Source: Candidatus Omnitrophota bacterium
GTDB lineage: Bacteria; Omnitrophota; Gorgyraeia; Velamenicoccales; Velamenicoccaceae
Reading direction: 5' to 3'
DNA: 64,000 nucleotides
NCBI GenBank assembly: GCA_020052645.1
Contig: JAGVOQ010000008.1
Location: 61,099-125,098 of the forward strand
The notes beneath the pieces were generated by a model that saw only the letters and a list, made by a program, of their open reading frames with translations, was not told the origin of the DNA and made no database searches. This document shows positions 61,095 to 64,000 of this stretch, one piece after another (within the stretch, counting starts at the first letter, position 1; the number at the start of each line of letters is the position of its first letter). Both the position numbers and the translations under genes were made by a program.

Positions 61095-62387
61095 ATGAAA
61101 CTCATAATTCACCGCGGCACCCATGAAATCGGCGGCACTTGTGTTGAAATAAGCACGGATAAGACCCGCATCATAGTAGATTTCGGTATGCCTTTAGTTA
61201 CTCCCCAAAAAGAATCTTTCGATTCAAAGACGCTTATCGGCAAAACCATAGAAGACCTCAAGGGTCTTCATATTCTTCCGGAAATCCAGGGCTTCTACAA
61301 GAATGAGCTAAGAGGGATCGATGCTGTTTTGATTTCTCACGCGCACCTGGATCATTATGGTCTTTTGAATTATATCCATCCCGATATTCCCGTTTATATG
61401 AGTCAGGGCGCGCAGGAGTTAGTAGAGGTTTCAAGAATATTCACGCCCAATAAACTCAATAAGCCAAATGCAAAGGTTATCGATTACAGAAAGTCACTTG
61501 AAATAGGCGATATCAAAGTTACGCCCTATACGGTTGATCATTCTGCCTTTGACGCACTGGCTTTTTTAATCGAAGCTGATGGCAAAAGGATATTCTATTC
61601 AGGCGATTTTAGGGGCCATGGCCGAAAGAGCAAGCTATTCACGAAGATGATCAGCAGACCGCCCAAGAACATTGATTGTCTCTTGATGGAAGGTTCGACC
61701 TTAGGCAGGGAGGAGTGGCTTTATAAAGATGAGCTTGAGGTAGAGAAGGGAATCGGAGAGATCTTAAGGTCGGTAGATAACATCACCTTTCTTTTTGCTT
61801 CTTCACAGAACATTGACAGACTCGTTTCGGCATACAAGGCCTGCCTTAAAACAGACACAGTCTTCGTTATAGATATCTACACGGCCTATGTCTTGGATAG
61901 GTTAAGCAAAGTTTCAAAGCATATCCCTCAATTCAACTGGAAGAATATGCGGGTTAAGTTCTTTCAAAATCAGGCAACCACATTAGCCGATAAAGTCTCG
62001 AAAAAACTTCTGTATTCTTATAATTCCAAGAAGATCGAAATAGAGGAAATAAACAAAAGTAAGAACAAGTTCCTAATGCTTGCGCGGGATAATTCGATCT
62101 TCCCGCGTATTCTGAAAGCCATCGCCGATCCTAAGGGCGCCAAGATCATATACTCCATGTGGGATGGGTATTTGACGGATGAATTTAAGAAATTCTGCGA
62201 AGATAAGGGACTGGTCATTGAAGAAGTCCACACAAGCGGTCACGCAACAATAAAGGACCTAAAGGCCTTCGCGCGCGCTTTAAATCCCAAGATGCTTATC
62301 CCGATTCATACGTTTGAGCCGGACAAATATCCGAGCCTTTTTGATAAAGTTAGGGTTTTAGAAGATGGCGAAGCCATAGAGCTATGA
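61095..62387 (+). CDS. Metallo-beta-lactamase fold hydrolase (RNase J-like)
   Basis: 430 residues. LISHAHLDHYG (79-89) is the zinc HxHxDH motif; YTVDHSAFDA, IFYSGDFRGHGR, HTSGHATIKDLKAF and LIPIHTFEP continue motifs III-V and the beta-CASP His series. The start (HRGTHEIGGTCVEI) also matches RNase J/beta-CASP enzymes. Likely a nuclease, shorter than RNase J (about 550) because its C-terminal domain is missing. It is coupled to the nuclease-like gene, suggesting a two-protein unit. Confidence 0.82.
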   Translation: MKLIIHRGTHEIGGTCVEISTDKTRIIVDFGMPLVTPQKESFDSKTLIGKTIEDLKGLHILPEIQGFYKNELRGIDAVLISHAHLDHYGLLNYIHPDIPVYMSQGAQELVEVSRIFTPNKLNKPNAKVIDYRKSLEIGDIKVTPYTVDHSAFDALAFLIEADGKRIFYSGDFRGHGRKSKLFTKMISRPPKNIDCLLMEGSTLGREEWLYKDELEVEKGIGEILRSVDNITFLFASSQNIDRLVSAYKACLKTDTVFVIDIYTAYVLDRLSKVSKHIPQFNWKNMRVKFFQNQATTLADKVSKKLLYSYNSKKIEIEEINKSKNKFLMLARDNSIFPRILKAIADPKGAKIIYSMWDGYLTDEFKKFCEDKGLVIEEVHTSGHATIKDLKAFARALNPKMLIPIHTFEPDKYPSLFDKVRVLEDGEAIEL

Positions 62388-62391
62388 GTTG

Positions 62392-62420
62392 TTGACAAAG
62401 GCGAAAATTAGCGCTATTTT
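62392..62420 (+). promoter_or_regulatory. Promoter of possible small RNA
   Basis: TTGACA (62392-62397), 17 bp, TATTTT (62415-62420), five bases after the hydrolase stop codon. Confidence 0.45.
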
Positions 62421-62426
62421 TATGTT

Positions 62427-62516
62427 ATAGATTTGCCGGCAGTGGTGAAGTTAGAAGGGGTAAATCCGCCACTTAAAACAATAAAAACCTTCGCCAAAAA
62501 AGGCGGAGGTTTTTTG
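62427..62516 (+). ncRNA. Possible small RNA with terminator
   Basis: About 90 bases between a promoter-like pair and an intrinsic terminator (AAAACCTTCGCC, six A, GGCGGAGGTTTTTT; about 62484-62515). AGTGG (62441-62445) and CCACT (62469-62473) can enclose an inner loop. There is no open frame. It could equally be a leader or just the tail of the hydrolase transcript. The family was not recognised. Confidence 0.35.
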
Positions 62517-62566
62517 CAGCCTATAGATTTGAGAAGGTATCAATAAACAGTCTGGGCATATGTAAT

Positions 62567-63637
62567 ATGAATACCATGAGAACAATTTTATATTATCCAG
62601 CCATAGCAATTCCTCAAGGTGATTGGTTAAAACAAACTCTGTTATATTGGGATCAAGTCGCCAGCATTGTTCCTGCGAGATTCCATACTGAAGTATCGGA
62701 GAATGGAGGAAGATTATTATTAGAAGACCCAACCATTAAATATTTAATAGATGAAAATGCTTATAGAACTATTTGGGCAGATCGCGCATTTTTTAGAGCA
62801 CATCCTGAACATCGTAAAATGGTTGAAGAATTTAATAATATTGTAGATTCTCAGGAATTTATTAATTTCTTGGGTCCTAGTAACAATTGGAAATTGGATT
62901 CTAAGATATTCGCAGATAAAATCTTAGCTGATAGTATAGAATTTCTACAAGAAAGAAAATTAGTTCGCATAGAAGATGACGGATTCGAATATTTCTTAGA
63001 GCGCAAAACGGCTTTATTATATATGTCTTTGCTCGCAAAATATTTAGCAGATCTTGAAGTGTGCTTGACAATTCCTGCAACAGATGTCGAATGTTATAGA
63101 GATTTTATGTATTTCCCAGCAAATGTAAGCAGGAATTCTAACTGTTTAAGTTTAATATTGAAGAATATGCTTCTAATACCAAGGAACGATGTTTCTTTAG
63201 AGGACATAATTAAGTTTAAGAAGCGGAGAAAATTAGAGTTACTAAAGTTTCATGAAGTAATTTGGCAATTTGAAAAAGAATTAGCTGAATCGGATAATGA
63301 AAAAGAAGCCTACGAAGTATGTATGAGATTCAGCGCTCGCATAAAGATTGAAATGGCAGAATTAAACGAAATACTGGATGACGCTAGAATTGCCACAGTA
63401 TTTGGTACGCTTAAATCTTTGATTGATTTAAAATCACCCGCATTATGGTCTACTCTAGGGGCTTTATCTGGGAAAGAGATTATTGATCTGCCAACTAGCG
63501 TTATGTGGGCAGGGGCGGGGGTTGCGGGGGCCGTTCAAGTCGGCGCGCATCTTATAGATGAGCGCAATAAAAAGAGGGCTGCTATGAGAAATTCGGCATT
63601 TTCATATCTATATTATGCTAGCAAAGATTTGTTGTAA
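62567..63637 (+). CDS. DUF6236-like protein
   Basis: 356 residues. LYYPAIAIPQGDWLKQTLLYWDQVASIVP at the N-terminus is the pattern I associate with DUF6236 proteins; the middle is helical (KRRKLELLKFHEVIWQFEKELAE, AELNEILDDARIATVFGTLKSL), and the Gly/Ala-rich VMWAGAGVAGAVQVGAHLI near 325 may be a membrane-interacting helix. Function unknown; members are often in accessory islands. Start ATG 62567; ATG 62576 is an alternative. Confidence 0.6.
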   Translation: MNTMRTILYYPAIAIPQGDWLKQTLLYWDQVASIVPARFHTEVSENGGRLLLEDPTIKYLIDENAYRTIWADRAFFRAHPEHRKMVEEFNNIVDSQEFINFLGPSNNWKLDSKIFADKILADSIEFLQERKLVRIEDDGFEYFLERKTALLYMSLLAKYLADLEVCLTIPATDVECYRDFMYFPANVSRNSNCLSLILKNMLLIPRNDVSLEDIIKFKKRRKLELLKFHEVIWQFEKELAESDNEKEAYEVCMRFSARIKIEMAELNEILDDARIATVFGTLKSLIDLKSPALWSTLGALSGKEIIDLPTSVMWAGAGVAGAVQVGAHLIDERNKKRAAMRNSAFSYLYYASKDLL

Positions 63638-63754
63638 GACACATTATAGGGCTTGTCCACCTTTTTATGCTGGACAAGATGTTTCTCTCTATATCGCAAA
63701 GAGTTACGTTATTTTTGGTCATAAAATAGTGGACAAATAGGACAAAATTGGTGA

Positions 63755-63870
63755 GGGAAAACCTCTCTAAATGGGCAAATTGGCTTGTTTCCTTACATAA
63801 TCAGACCATAATGGAAACGTGACGATTTGGAGAGGTCTGACAGGGTGACATATTCCTGGGACCCCATATT
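63755..63870 (+). repeat. B repeat, partial copy 5
   Basis: AAACCTCTCTAAAT (from 63759), GGAGAGGTCTGAC and TGACATATTCCTGGGACC (to about 63864) match the CCTCTCT, GAGAGGTC and CACATTCCTGGGTCC words at the right of copy 1. The tRNA-like core and hairpin are missing. It may mark the far edge of the accessory region. 63638-63754 shows nothing recognisable. Confidence 0.6.
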
Positions 63871-63893
63871 TTAGTCGAATTTTGGAGGGAAAT

Positions 63894-64000
63894 ATGAAAA
63901 TAACAATTATAAGTTTAATTGCGGCGGTTTGTATTGTGTCATTTGCGTATGCCGAGCGTCCTATTAATGAATTACCGATGTATGGTGGCCAACATAATCC
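63894..64000 (+). CDS. Secreted protein, 5' end only
   Basis: Open frame running off the window: a clear signal peptide (MKITIISLIAAVCIVSFAYA) then ERPINELPMYGGQHNP. TTTTGGAGGG precedes the ATG at good spacing. The family cannot be named from 35 residues. Confidence 0.65.
   Translation, partial: MKITIISLIAAVCIVSFAYAERPINELPMYGGQHN

Overview
The window looks like part of a chromosome from an uncultivated Gram-negative bacterium. The overall style (two long AsmA-like proteins, a TMTC-like TPR membrane protein, REP-associated transposase, many palindromic intergenic repeats) is reminiscent of Candidatus Omnitrophota, but no phylogenetic marker was tested, so this is an inference. An outer membrane is supported by an alginate-export-type beta barrel, a second porin-like protein, an OmpA lipoprotein and a lipoprotein amidase. 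Base composition is moderately AT-rich, and the stretch 51.9-55.7 kb looks clearly more AT-rich than its surroundings.

Layout. 0-9.6 kb: a porin, half a chromate transporter, a molybdenum hydroxylase set (FAD, 2Fe-2S and Mo subunits with MocA-like and XdhC-like maturation proteins), then PPOX, YkgJ, SemiSWEET-like and PfkB proteins. 9.6-29.6 kb: mostly housekeeping. OmpA lipoprotein, GreA, polyprenyl synthase, NDH-2-like oxidoreductase, amidase, MurI, QueD-QueC-QueE-QueF (7-deazaguanine synthesis up to preQ1), class I fumarase in two subunits, RNase PH, RdgB, two AsmA-like proteins and a TMTC-like protein. tRNA-Pro(UGG) and a tRNA-Arg(UCU) split by a group I intron encoding a PD-(D/E)XK homing endonuclease lie inside this stretch.

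30.2-63.9 kb: an accessory region beginning at tRNA-His. A broken copy of the tRNA-His 5' half and a GIY-YIG nuclease precede the intact tRNA. From there on, functional modules are separated by diverged copies of a repeat of about 370 bp (called B here; positions 30829, 33375, 37280, 41567, partial at 63755). The best copies start with a 28-bp sequence resembling the 3' end of tRNA-His plus its downstream bases, and modules begin with their own promoter just after a B copy. The modules are: fluoride resistance (fluoride riboswitch, enolase, CrcB, DUF190); metal uptake (His-rich protein, porin, ZnuA-like, ZnuB-like, no ATPase); a DUF134/NifX-like/DsrE/TrmO set with a palindromic operator; a REP-type transposase plus toxin-antitoxin genes; and a long defence and mobile block (Z1 helicase-like protein, serine recombinase, type III restriction-modification, a cyclase-like/GHKL ATPase/radical SAM operon, prophage terminase remnants, an XRE/nuclease/metallo-beta-lactamase unit and a DUF6236 protein). 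I read this as a tRNA-His-anchored island built by serial addition of cassettes.

A second repeat family (called A here, about 41-49 bp, imperfectly palindromic) occurs as four tandem units at 9729-9916 and as single insertions. Two insertions can be compared with uninterrupted B copies in the same window, and one interrupts a small zinc-ribbon gene, which suggests a very small mobile element. Another palindromic sequence has inserted in frame into the polyprenyl synthase gene.
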